Origin: Pseudomonadales bacterium
Lineage (GTDB): Bacteria; Pseudomonadota; Gammaproteobacteria; Pseudomonadales; Ketobacteraceae
Direction of reading: 5' to 3'
NCBI GenBank assembly: GCA_002708905.1
Contig: PAPM01000047.1
Span: forward strand, 124,001-188,000
Length of the DNA stretch: 64,000 nucleotides
In this document: positions 16,005-24,345 of the stretch, piece after piece
How the letters are laid out: each line of letters begins with the position of its first letter
Position numbering within the stretch: position 1 is the stretch's first letter
Position numbers and translations under genes: made by a program
The notes under the pieces: generated by a model
Seen by the model: only the letters and a program-made list of their open reading frames with translations
Databases searched by the model: none
Told to the model about the DNA's origin: nothing

Positions 16005-17298
16005 ACGAATCGCTGTTATCGGCAGCGGCATATCCGGCCTTACCACCAGCTACCTGTTGCAAAGCCAATATGAGGTGACCCTCTTCGAGGAGCAGGATTA
16101 TCTCGGTGGACACACCAACACCGTGGATATAGAGGTTGACAATACCATCTATCCGGTCAACACCGGCTTCATCGTGTTCAACGACTGGACCTATCCGAAC
16201 TTTATCCGCCTGATGGATCATCTGGGCGTGCAAAGCGAGGATTCAGATATGAGCTTCAGTGTACGCTGTGATCAGAGCAACCTGGAATATAACGGCTCCA
16301 ATTTGAATACATTGTTTTGCCAACGCCGGAACCTGATCAACCTCCGGTTCTGGCGCATGCTGAAAGACATCATGCGGTTCAACAAGGAGGCCACTCAACA
16401 TTATCTGGGGGGCGATCTTGAATCCGGTATTACGCTGCAGGAGTACCTGGATGAGCAGGGATACGGTGAGACCTTTCGACGCTACTACGTCATTCCCATG
16501 GGCTCAGCTATATGGTCAGCACCTGAAGCAGACATGATGGCATTCCCTGCTGCATTCTTTGTCCGCTTCTTCCATCACCACGGATTGCTATCCATCGATA
16601 ATCGCCCCCAATGGCGGGTGATCAGCGGTGGCTCCAGAACCTACGTCGACGTGTTGAAGGAAAAACTCCAGGGACCGGTTTTGATCAATCGCGCGGTAAA
16701 GTCAGTAACCCGTCACGCACAGGGTGTCACCCTGACCGATGGCAAAGGGTATCATCATCACTTTGATGCTGTGGTATTGGCCTGCCACAGCGACCAGGCG
16801 CTCGCCATGCTGGAACAACCCAGTAGCGAAGAGGTCTCCATCCTGGGAGCGATACCCTATCAGGATAACAGTGTCGTACTCCATACCGACACCCGCCTGC
16901 TTCCCAGAAGCCGAAATGGATGGGCCGCCTGGAACTACCGAATTCCGGACAGCCCCGATCAACCGGTTACCGTAACCTACAACATGAACATACTGCAGAA
17001 CTTCAACTCAGACACGACATTCTGCGTGAGTTTGAATCAAGATGAATCCATCGATCCGAGCAAGATACTGCGGCGCTACCGCTACAGTCACCCTGCTTTC
17101 ACCATTGCAGGAAGTGAAGCCCAGAATCAATTCGAGCTGATTAATGGCAAACAACATACCTTTTACTGTGGAGCCTATTGGTTCAACGGTTTTCATGAGG
17201 ATGGGGTCAATAGCGCCATACGGGTTGCTCGATCCCTTAACGTGAACTTTGACGACATGGTACCGGCATGCGCAGCGCAATCTATCAAGGCGTCATAA
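15994..17298 (+). CDS. FAD-dependent amine-oxidase-like oxidoreductase
   Basis: A 434-aa flavoprotein. The N-terminus has the dinucleotide-binding motif IAVIGSGISGLTTSYLL, followed by the family's acidic ribose-binding FEEQDYLGGHTNTV and the PVNTGFIVFN stretch typical of this NAD(P)/FAD group; the C-terminus carries FYCGAYWFNGFHEDGVNSAIRVA split across the FAD-binding end. Homologues sit next to DUF1365 and CFA-synthase genes and are implicated in fatty-acid modification (furan fatty acids in alphaproteobacteria), which I recall rather than show. ATG 15994 is preferred to 15985 because AGGA (15981-15984) is then nine bases upstream. It overlaps the SDR gene before and the DUF1365 gene after. 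Confidence 0.88.
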   Translation: MNYKRIAVIGSGISGLTTSYLLQSQYEVTLFEEQDYLGGHTNTVDIEVDNTIYPVNTGFIVFNDWTYPNFIRLMDHLGVQSEDSDMSFSVRCDQSNLEYNGSNLNTLFCQRRNLINLRFWRMLKDIMRFNKEATQHYLGGDLESGITLQEYLDEQGYGETFRRYYVIPMGSAIWSAPEADMMAFPAAFFVRFFHHHGLLSIDNRPQWRVISGGSRTYVDVLKEKLQGPVLINRAVKSVTRHAQGVTLTDGKGYHHHFDAVVLACHSDQALAMLEQPSSEEVSILGAIPYQDNSVVLHTDTRLLPRSRNGWAAWNYRIPDSPDQPVTVTYNMNILQNFNSDTTFCVSLNQDESIDPSKILRRYRYSHPAFTIAGSEAQNQFELINGKQHTFYCGAYWFNGFHEDGVNSAIRVARSLNVNFDDMVPACAAQSIKAS

Positions 17299-18014
17299 GC
17301 CATCAAAGGCGACAGGGGCCGGAGCACAGCTTTGCCTATCCGATCTTTATGGCGTACCTGGACCTCGATGAGCTGACAGACTTTTTCAGCCTGTCCCCGG
17401 CCTGGTCGATGGAGCGCTTCAACTGGGCGAGTTTCCATCGAAATGACTATCTGAACCCCTCCATCCCGGATCTCAAGCAGGCTGTGGTCGATACCATAAA
17501 GCGCAACACCGGCACGGACTTCGACGGTCGGGTTTGCATGTTGGGGCACGTCCGCTATTTCGGTATAGGCTTTAATCCTGCTACCTTTTACTTCTGTTTC
17601 GACAATGACGAGCTTAAGTATGTCATTACCGAAGTGACCAACACGCCGTGGAATGAAAAGCATGCTTATGTGCTGTCCGCAAACGATATTAACCGCCGTC
17701 AAGCCACGGCAAAAACGTTCCACGTCTCTCCATTTTTGGATATGGACATGGAATACCATTGGCGCATCAGTCCGCCTTTACAAAGCACAACGATTTCCAT
17801 TACCAATGTGCAGAATGGACAACCCGTTTTTAATGCCACCTTGAAGATGGACAGGCTGGAAGCCACGCCACGCAACCTGAACACCATTCTACTGAAGTTC
17901 CCTGCCGTCACGCTCAAGACCATAACCGGCATCTACTGGCATGCACTACGTCTCTGGTTGAAAGGTGCACCCATTTACCAACATCCCAAAACGTTCGAGG
18001 ACCACACATCATGA
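17268..18014 (+). CDS. DUF1365 family protein
   Basis: A 248-aa protein of the DUF1365 family: begins SAIYQGVISHQRRQGPEHSF with the H-x-F-x-Y-x-x-F/Y-x-x-x-x-D-L-D-E pattern (FAYPIFMAYLDLDEL), then FGIGFNPATFYFCFD and VTNTPWNEKHAYVL, all family hallmarks. No reaction is established to my knowledge; it almost always sits between an FAD oxidoreductase and a cyclopropane-fatty-acid-synthase-like methyltransferase, as here. It overlaps the upstream gene by 31 bases and the downstream gene by four (ATGA), so the three products are probably made in fixed ratio and may act on the same lipid. Confidence 0.9.
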   Translation: MRSAIYQGVISHQRRQGPEHSFAYPIFMAYLDLDELTDFFSLSPAWSMERFNWASFHRNDYLNPSIPDLKQAVVDTIKRNTGTDFDGRVCMLGHVRYFGIGFNPATFYFCFDNDELKYVITEVTNTPWNEKHAYVLSANDINRRQATAKTFHVSPFLDMDMEYHWRISPPLQSTTISITNVQNGQPVFNATLKMDRLEATPRNLNTILLKFPAVTLKTITGIYWHALRLWLKGAPIYQHPKTFEDHTS

Positions 18015-19270
18015 ACTCCAATGCCATAACCACGGCTGCCCCGGTCAAGGGCATAAAAAAAATTTCAAAAGCACTTCTGTTCAATGTTTTTGAGAAAGTT
18101 CAATACGGCACCCTGACCATCACAGACCCGGAAGGAAAATATACCTTCTGCGGCAACACCGATGCTGATTCGGTTCATGCCGAATTAACCATCACAGACC
18201 CTGCCTGTTATTCCGACATACTCTTCGGTGGCAGCATCGGTGCTGGTGAGTCGTATATGTCTGGTGACTGGACGTCCCCCAACACCACCGATGTGATTCG
18301 ATTCATGAGTCAAAACCTGAATACAGTTGAACGCCTGGATTCCGGACTGGCATTGCTCTCAAAACCAGCCCAGCTTATCTATCACCTCGGCAATCGCAAT
18401 ACAGAGAAAGGCGCCCGCCGCAACATCGCGGCGCACTACGATTTAGGTAACGATATGTTCAAATTGTTCCTTGATCCCACCATGATGTACTCCTCGGCGA
18501 TCTTTCCCGACCCGGCATCAACGTTGGAAGAAGCCTCGCTCTACAAGCTGAAAAGGATCTGCCAAAAACTGGACCTGAAGCCCTCTGACCATCTGGTGGA
18601 AATCGGTACCGGCTGGGGGGGTATGGCCGTATACGCAGCCAAGCACTATGGATGCAGGGTCACCACGACCACCATATCGCAGCAACAATATGATTACGCC
18701 AAGGCACAGATCCAGCAGGCAAACGTCGGACATCTGGTTACCTTGTTGAAGCAGGACTACCGCAACCTGCAGGGTAAGTACGACAAGTTGGTATCTATCG
18801 AGATGATCGAAGCTGTGGGACATCAGTACTATCCCGATTATTTCCGCACTGTGGGCCATTTACTCAAAGAAGATGGCCTCGCGTTGATTCAGGCCATCAC
18901 CATTGACGATAAGCGATACGAAAAGGCCAAGAACAATATCGATTGGATTCAGCGTTATATCTTTCCCGGTGCCTGTCTGCCGTCAATTAAAGCCCTGACC
19001 GAGGTCAGCGGCAAAAACAGCAACCTGGAATTAACCCATCTGGAGGACATTACACCCCACTATGCCCGCACCCTGGAGCTGTGGCGGGAGAATTTCTTCC
19101 ACAACGTCGACGCCATTCGCGACCTTGGCTACAACGAAGAGTTCATTCGCATGTGGGACTACTACTTTTGCTACTGCGAAGGTGGTTTCGCCGAACGCGT
19201 CATCGGTGATGTACAAATGCTGTTTGCGAAGCCGCTCTACCGCGGCGCCACGGTCCTGGGTCAACTTTAA
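18011..19270 (+). CDS. Cyclopropane-fatty-acyl-phospholipid synthase family methyltransferase
   Basis: A 419-aa SAM-dependent enzyme of the CFA synthase family. It has the AHYDLGNDMFKLFLD motif, the SAM-binding loop VEIGTGWGGMAVYAA, a central ISQQQYDYAKAQI stretch and the C-terminal WDYYFCYCEGGF with family cysteines. Classical CFA synthases put a methylene bridge on unsaturated phospholipid chains; members in light- or singlet-oxygen-induced clusters may instead methylate fatty acids as a step to furan fatty acids. The ATG overlaps the DUF1365 stop by four bases. Whether the product is a cyclopropane or another modified chain cannot be read from the sequence. Confidence 0.92.
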   Translation: MNSNAITTAAPVKGIKKISKALLFNVFEKVQYGTLTITDPEGKYTFCGNTDADSVHAELTITDPACYSDILFGGSIGAGESYMSGDWTSPNTTDVIRFMSQNLNTVERLDSGLALLSKPAQLIYHLGNRNTEKGARRNIAAHYDLGNDMFKLFLDPTMMYSSAIFPDPASTLEEASLYKLKRICQKLDLKPSDHLVEIGTGWGGMAVYAAKHYGCRVTTTTISQQQYDYAKAQIQQANVGHLVTLLKQDYRNLQGKYDKLVSIEMIEAVGHQYYPDYFRTVGHLLKEDGLALIQAITIDDKRYEKAKNNIDWIQRYIFPGACLPSIKALTEVSGKNSNLELTHLEDITPHYARTLELWRENFFHNVDAIRDLGYNEEFIRMWDYYFCYCEGGFAERVIGDVQMLFAKPLYRGATVLGQL

Positions 19271-19303
19271 AATGGACTGCCAACTAACCTGGAGGATGGA
19301 ATC

Positions 19304-20092
19304 GTGAAACCTGTTGCCGACCTTAGAATCAGGAGCCATGTAAAACTGACCATGCCGCTCCTGTTATTTTTACTTTGCCTGCTTTCGAGTGTTGCCTGGT
19401 CACAGTCGGCCACCATCGTCGGCTACGCCTACGATGTCAGAAAAGGCGCTCTCTACTACACCGAAGCCTACCGAAATTACTATGACCAACAAGGCAAACT
19501 GACCCAGAGCGAAGTGGTTTACCATGGTCCGGATAAATCCACTGTGCTGGCGACGAAGCAACTCAAGTACGAAAAGCATCCGTATGCTCCCGAGTTTACT
19601 TTTTCAAATCACGCCGCACAGTACGAAGAATCCCTGCAATGGCTGGATGGCAACACAGTGCTTCTGAGGACAAAGGAATCCGGAGACCCATGGCGCGAAA
19701 GCCGGGTGGAAATCGTAGAGCCCATTGTCGCTGACGCCGGCTTTGACGCATTTCTGAAAGATCACATGACAACGCTGCTGACCGGTACAACCCTGAATTT
19801 CAACTTCCTGAACCCGGCCCGTCTGGACTGGTTTCGTTTCAGCGCCGAAGCCGTGGAGCACTCAGCTACCACCATCACTCTCAGGGTGTATCCCCAAAAC
19901 ACCCTGCTGCGCTGGTTGGTGGACCCCATCTTATTGACCTATGAGTTACCTTCGACACAAGAGGGGTCGCCAAAACTGTTGCACTACAGCGGACTGACCA
20001 ACTTGAGCCTCGCCGGAGGCAGTCCGGTAGAAGCCAACATTTTTTACGAATACGAACAGGCGCAGCCACACCAGATTGTGATGCTGTTCTGA
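19304..20092 (+). CDS. Secreted protein of unknown function in the light operon
   Basis: A 262-aa protein I do not recognise. It starts with GTG, eight bases after a strong GGAGG (19291-19295), and has a signal peptide (LTMPLLLFLLCLLSSVAWSQ) after a polar N-region; the mature part is beta-rich with many aromatic residues (YAYDVRKGALYYTEAYRNYY, NFNFLNPARLDWFRF) and ends with no membrane anchor. It fits a periplasmic lipid- or ligand-binding fold, but that is speculation. The position between the CFA-family gene and the B12-MerR regulator ties it to the lipid-modifying part of the operon. Confidence 0.75.
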   Translation: MKPVADLRIRSHVKLTMPLLLFLLCLLSSVAWSQSATIVGYAYDVRKGALYYTEAYRNYYDQQGKLTQSEVVYHGPDKSTVLATKQLKYEKHPYAPEFTFSNHAAQYEESLQWLDGNTVLLRTKESGDPWRESRVEIVEPIVADAGFDAFLKDHMTTLLTGTTLNFNFLNPARLDWFRFSAEAVEHSATTITLRVYPQNTLLRWLVDPILLTYELPSTQEGSPKLLHYSGLTNLSLAGGSPVEANIFYEYEQAQPHQIVMLF

Positions 20093-20130
20093 AACAGTAC
20101 AATAGCGATACGAAAATTGAGGTCTCCGCA

Positions 20131-21030
20131 GTGCACACTATACAATCCGTAGCAGAGAAAACAGGTCTTACCCCCGATGTCATCCGCATCTGGGAGCGGC
20201 GCTACAACGTGGTAGCTCCGGAACGAACACCTTCCAATCAAAGGCTCTACAGTGACGACGATATCGAACGTCTGAACCTGTTGCGCCGGGTCACCGAGCA
20301 AGGTCGCCGCATCAGCGCGATCGCCAATCTCACGAACGAAGAGCTCAAGGACATTACAGATACGTTGCGTCCGCAGTCACGCCCACTTACCAACAGCAAC
20401 CTGGACGTGCAGCAGTCTATCTCCGACGCCATCGAGGCCATCACTGAACTGGATCCCATCCAGTTGGAGCGAATCCTGGGCCAGGCTTTTATCAGTCTGG
20501 GGTCTGTGGGCTTCATGATGAGCTTCATCGCACCATTAATGGATCAGGTGGGTGATCTCTGGCGCACCGGTGCGGTCCGAACCTGCCAGGAGCATTTCTC
20601 CAGTGCTCATGTGCGCTCATTCCTGGGACGCTACATGCTGGAGTCCAATACCGACACCAAGGGCCCCAGACTCATTGCCGCCACCCTGCCCGGCCAACTG
20701 CATGAACTGGGTGCCACCATGTCTGCAGTTGTTGCAGCGCAGATCGGCTGGAATGTTATTTACCTCGGAGCCGCAGTGCCGCTGGAGGAAATCCTGTTTA
20801 GCGCTGAGTGCAAAGACGCCCGCGCCATCGGCATCAGCCTGGGCTACCCAATGGATGATCCCAAAATACCGCTGATGCTCGAGGAACTGGTGCAGGGGCT
20901 TCCCAAAAAATGTCAGCTATTGGTGGGAGGCAGCAGCACTGCCCGTTACTCCGGCATGCTGTCACGGCTGGGTGCCCTGGAGATCACTGACCTTGAGCAC
21001 CTCTCACAGACCCTGGACAGCCTGCGCTAA
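20131..21030 (+). CDS. MerR-family regulator with B12-binding domain (LitR/CarH type)
   Basis: A 299-aa predicted photoreceptor-repressor. Residues 1-70 are a MerR winged helix (SVAEKTGLTPDVIRIWERRY). Residues 95-170 form the helical cap with the W-x9-EH motif (W144, E154, H155) that packs on adenosylcobalamin in CarH. Residues 178-299 are a B12-binding Rossmann domain in which H191 (PGQLHELG) matches the lower-axial-ligand histidine. The residue after W144 is Arg, where I recall His in Thermus CarH (the second ligand of the light state), so the lit form may differ. GTG start with GAGG eight bases before. Family members repress in the dark and release DNA in light. It ends the operon it probably controls. 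Confidence 0.88.
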   Translation: MHTIQSVAEKTGLTPDVIRIWERRYNVVAPERTPSNQRLYSDDDIERLNLLRRVTEQGRRISAIANLTNEELKDITDTLRPQSRPLTNSNLDVQQSISDAIEAITELDPIQLERILGQAFISLGSVGFMMSFIAPLMDQVGDLWRTGAVRTCQEHFSSAHVRSFLGRYMLESNTDTKGPRLIAATLPGQLHELGATMSAVVAAQIGWNVIYLGAAVPLEEILFSAECKDARAIGISLGYPMDDPKIPLMLEELVQGLPKKCQLLVGGSSTARYSGMLSRLGALEITDLEHLSQTLDSLR

Positions 21031-21167
21031 CTCGGTAAAACACCTGACAAAACCACCCCCACCAGGAGGACAAAATCAAATTAAATCCCTGCCACACTTG
21101 AAATTTCCCCACCCGGCACCGATATAGTTGGATATTTCCAAATTCTCAGAAAACGGGTGGACAGCTG

Positions 21168-23558
21168 GTGGTAAAAGACGATCAAGACCCAGATATCATC
21201 GAAGTCAGTGAAGAACAACTGGAACGGGGTCTGGCCCTGCCCGATTCATCACTGCCGGAACGTCTCTACGTTATTCCCATATCCAACAAACCCTTTTTTC
21301 CTGCCCAGGTTCAGCCCATCGTGGTGGACGACGAGCCCTGGGCTTCCACCATCGAGCGGGTCGCCAAGACACCGCACCGTTGTTTGGCACTGTGTTATGC
21401 CCCGGAACCGGATGACGGTGTGCTGCTGACGGACCGTTTTGAACGGATGGGCTGTGTGGTGCGTATTCACAACGTAGTGAGGGATGAAGGCAAGATCCAG
21501 TTTATCGCCCAAGGAATCCGTCGCACCTGGGTGCACCAGTGGCTGCACAAGTCTCCCCCCCTGATGGCCGGGGTCACCTACCCCTACCCCCGGGAGGAAG
21601 ACGCCCAGGAAGTGAAAGCCTATGGTATTGCCATCATTGATTCCATCAAGGAACTGGTTTCCATCAACCCGCTGTATACCGAAGAACTGCGGGATTATCT
21701 TGATCGTTTCAGTCCAAACGATGCCTCCCCGCTCACGGACTTTGCCGCTGGCCTGACCACCGCAGAGCCGGAAGACCTGCAGGAAGTGCTCGATGCAGTC
21801 CCCTTGTTAAAACGCATGGAAAAGGTATTGCTCCTGCTCAAGAAAGAGTTGGAAGTGGCACGGCTGCACTTACAGATTAACCGTCAGGTGAACGCCAAGC
21901 TGGAAGAGCACCAGCGTAACTTCTTCCTGCGGGAACAATTGAAGGTTATCCAGAAAGAGCTGGGCATCACCAAGGATGACAAGGAAAGCGACGTCGACGA
22001 GTTTCGGGAACGCCTGGACAAATGCGTGGTACCCGAAGCGGCGATGAAAAAGATCGACGACGAGCTGCACAAGCTGTCCATGCTGGAAATCGGTTCACCG
22101 GAATACGCGGTGACCCGCAACTATCTGGACTGGGCCACCTCCGTACCCTGGGGTATCACCTCAGAGGACATGCTGGATATAGAGCACGCCCGGGTGACCC
22201 TGGATAAACACCACGATGGCCTGGACGATGTTAAAGACCGTATTCTGGAGTTTCTTGCCGTGGGTGCCTATAAAGGCGAAATCAGTGGCTCTATCCTGCT
22301 GTTGGTGGGGCCTCCCGGCGTGGGTAAAACCTCCATCGGCAAATCCATTGCAGAAGCATTGGACCGCAAGTTCTACCGCTTCAGTCTGGGCGGCATGCGG
22401 GATGAGGCGGAGATCAAAGGCCATCGCCGCACCTATATCGGCGCCATGCCCGGCAAGCTGGTACAGGCCCTGAAAGATGTGGAGGTCAGCAACCCGGTCA
22501 TCATGCTGGATGAAATCGACAAGATCGGCGCATCCTACCAGGGCGACCCGGCTTCTGCACTACTGGAGGTACTGGACCCGGAGCAGAATAAAGAATTCCT
22601 GGATCACTACCTGGATTTGCGCCTGGATCTGTCCAACGTCCTGTTTGTGTGTACCGCCAACCAACTGGATACCATCCCCGGACCCCTGCTGGACCGGATG
22701 GATATGATCCGCCTGTCCGGCTACATCACCGAGGAAAAGCTGGCGATCGCGCAGAATCATCTGTGGCCCAAGTGTTTAACCCGTGCAGGCGTCAAGAAAT
22801 CCCTGCTCAAAATTTCCAAGCCCGCATTGCGCAATATCATCGAAGGTTATGCGCGGGAAGCCGGTGTGCGCAACCTGGAGAAAACGCTCAACAAGATAGT
22901 TCGCAAATCGGTGGTAAAACTGCTGAAGGCGCCTGATACCAAAATCAGTATTACGCCCGCCAATCTGGAAGAATATCTGGGCCCGCCCATCTTCCGCGAC
23001 GAAACCCCGATCCAGGGTATCGGTGTGGTGACGGGATTAGCCTGGACTTCCCTTGGTGGTGCCACCCTGCCCATCGAAGCCACTGTGGTCCACCGACGCA
23101 GTGCCGGAATGAAGATCACCGGCCAGTTGGGGGATGTGATGAAAGAATCTGCCGAGCTGGCGTACAGCTACTCCTCTTCTCATATAACAGAGTACGGAGG
23201 CACCGAAGAGTTTTTCGAAAAGGCGTTTATCCATTTGCACGTACCGGAGGGAGCCACCCCCAAAGACGGTCCCAGTGCCGGTATCACCATGACCACAGCC
23301 TTGATCTCCCTGGCCTCCAACAGAAAGCCGCGGCGCCCCATCGCCATGACCGGTGAAATCACGCTGACCGGCCAGGTGCTGGCGGTTGGGGGTATTCGCG
23401 AGAAAGTGATCGCCGCCCGCCGGCAGAAAATCAAAGAGCTGATACTGCCCAAAGCCAATCAGCGGGATTACGACGAACTGCCGGACTACATACGCAAGGG
23501 AATTACCGTGCACTTCGCCGATCACTACAGAGATGTATACCAAGTCGTCTTTGGCTAA
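21168..23558 (+). CDS. lon: ATP-dependent protease Lon
   Basis: A 796-aa Lon-type protease with an N-terminal substrate-binding domain (LYVIPISNKPFFPAQVQP), a coiled middle (QRNFFLREQLKVIQKELG), an AAA+ module with Walker A GPPGVGKT (381-388) and Walker B VIMLDEIDKIG, and a serine-lysine peptidase domain with S703 in DGPSAG and K746 in REKVIAARR. It degrades damaged and regulatory proteins in the cytoplasm. GTG start; no good ribosome site is visible. Pseudomonads carry a second Lon of nearly this length (AsrA, 798 aa), so this may be that paralogue rather than the main Lon. CTTGAAA at 21097-21103 hints at a heat-shock -35 box, but the -10 is weak. It is not obviously part of the light operon (137-bp gap). 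Confidence 0.92.
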   Translation: MVKDDQDPDIIEVSEEQLERGLALPDSSLPERLYVIPISNKPFFPAQVQPIVVDDEPWASTIERVAKTPHRCLALCYAPEPDDGVLLTDRFERMGCVVRIHNVVRDEGKIQFIAQGIRRTWVHQWLHKSPPLMAGVTYPYPREEDAQEVKAYGIAIIDSIKELVSINPLYTEELRDYLDRFSPNDASPLTDFAAGLTTAEPEDLQEVLDAVPLLKRMEKVLLLLKKELEVARLHLQINRQVNAKLEEHQRNFFLREQLKVIQKELGITKDDKESDVDEFRERLDKCVVPEAAMKKIDDELHKLSMLEIGSPEYAVTRNYLDWATSVPWGITSEDMLDIEHARVTLDKHHDGLDDVKDRILEFLAVGAYKGEISGSILLLVGPPGVGKTSIGKSIAEALDRKFYRFSLGGMRDEAEIKGHRRTYIGAMPGKLVQALKDVEVSNPVIMLDEIDKIGASYQGDPASALLEVLDPEQNKEFLDHYLDLRLDLSNVLFVCTANQLDTIPGPLLDRMDMIRLSGYITEEKLAIAQNHLWPKCLTRAGVKKSLLKISKPALRNIIEGYAREAGVRNLEKTLNKIVRKSVVKLLKAPDTKISITPANLEEYLGPPIFRDETPIQGIGVVTGLAWTSLGGATLPIEATVVHRRSAGMKITGQLGDVMKESAELAYSYSSSHITEYGGTEEFFEKAFIHLHVPEGATPKDGPSAGITMTTALISLASNRKPRRPIAMTGEITLTGQVLAVGGIREKVIAARRQKIKELILPKANQRDYDELPDYIRKGITVHFADHYRDVYQVVFG

Positions 23559-23590
23559 CAATTGTAACAACTTTTGCCTGTGCATAAGGA

Positions 23591-23619
23591 TCGACAGTTA
23601 AGCTGCCGGTCCCTATTAT
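23591..23619 (+). promoter_or_regulatory. Promoter of the carbonic anhydrase gene
   Basis: TCGACA (23591-23596) and TATTAT (23614-23619) are spaced by exactly 17 bp, one and one base from consensus. Transcription would start near 23626, 30 bases before the ATG. Confidence 0.55.
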
Positions 23620-23655
23620 GGCCCCATATCATTACAAAAGACCGGGTTAAAACAG

Positions 23656-24300
23656 ATGCATAAGTTACAGACGCTACTGGACAATAACATCAAGTGGGCG
23701 GACAGCATTACCCAGGAGGATCCTGAGTTCTTTAAACGCCTCTCCGAAGCGCAGTCTCCGGAGTACCTTTGGATCGGTTGCTCAGACAGCCGCGTGCCCG
23801 CCAATGAAATTGTCGGTTTACTGCCCGGGGAAATTTTCGTGCACCGCAATATCGCCAATCTGGTGGTGCATACCGATTTCAACTGTATGTCAGTGATTGA
23901 ATTCTCGGTAAAGGTGCTGAAAGTGAAGCACATCATCGTCTGCGGCCACTATGGATGCGGTGGTGTGAAAGCGGCGGTAGACAACACCTCCCACGGCCTG
24001 ATCGATAACTGGCTCTACAGCATTAAAAATCTCTACTACCGCAATAAATACCGCATGGATTCACTGACGACGGAGGAAGCTCGCCACAATTACCTGTGTG
24101 AGCTGAACGTGATTCAGCAGGTGAAGAACGTGGCCCATTCCCATGTGGTGCAGGATGCCTGGTCCAAAGGTCAGGACCTGACTATTCACGGCTGGATCTA
24201 CAGCTTAAAAGACGGCCTGGTGAATGACCTGGGTGTGGACATTCACTCGCCGGAAGACCTGGCAGATGAATATCGGGTTACCAACCCTGTTCAGGAGTAA
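23656..24300 (+). CDS. can: Beta-class carbonic anhydrase
   Basis: A 214-aa zinc enzyme that interconverts CO2 and bicarbonate in the cytoplasm. The ligands C42 and D44 (GCSDSRVP) and H98 and C101 (CGHYGCGG) occupy the same numbers as I recall for E. coli Can, and the length is close to its 220 aa. It has its own promoter and a strong terminator directly after the stop, so it is a single-gene unit. Bicarbonate supply would feed carboxylases such as the PEP carboxylase encoded at 36.5-39.2 kb. Confidence 0.95.
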   Translation: MHKLQTLLDNNIKWADSITQEDPEFFKRLSEAQSPEYLWIGCSDSRVPANEIVGLLPGEIFVHRNIANLVVHTDFNCMSVIEFSVKVLKVKHIIVCGHYGCGGVKAAVDNTSHGLIDNWLYSIKNLYYRNKYRMDSLTTEEARHNYLCELNVIQQVKNVAHSHVVQDAWSKGQDLTIHGWIYSLKDGLVNDLGVDIHSPEDLADEYRVTNPVQE

Positions 24301-24331
24301 ATAAAAAGGGGGACAGAGTCCCCCTTTTTAT
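24301..24331. terminator. Bidirectional intrinsic terminator
   Basis: A perfect 13-bp stem (24301-24313 with 24319-24331) has A-rich and T-rich ends, so it works on both strands: it ends the carbonic anhydrase transcript and the convergent porin transcript. Confidence 0.88.
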
Positions 24332-24345
24332 TTATCAGGTCGTGA

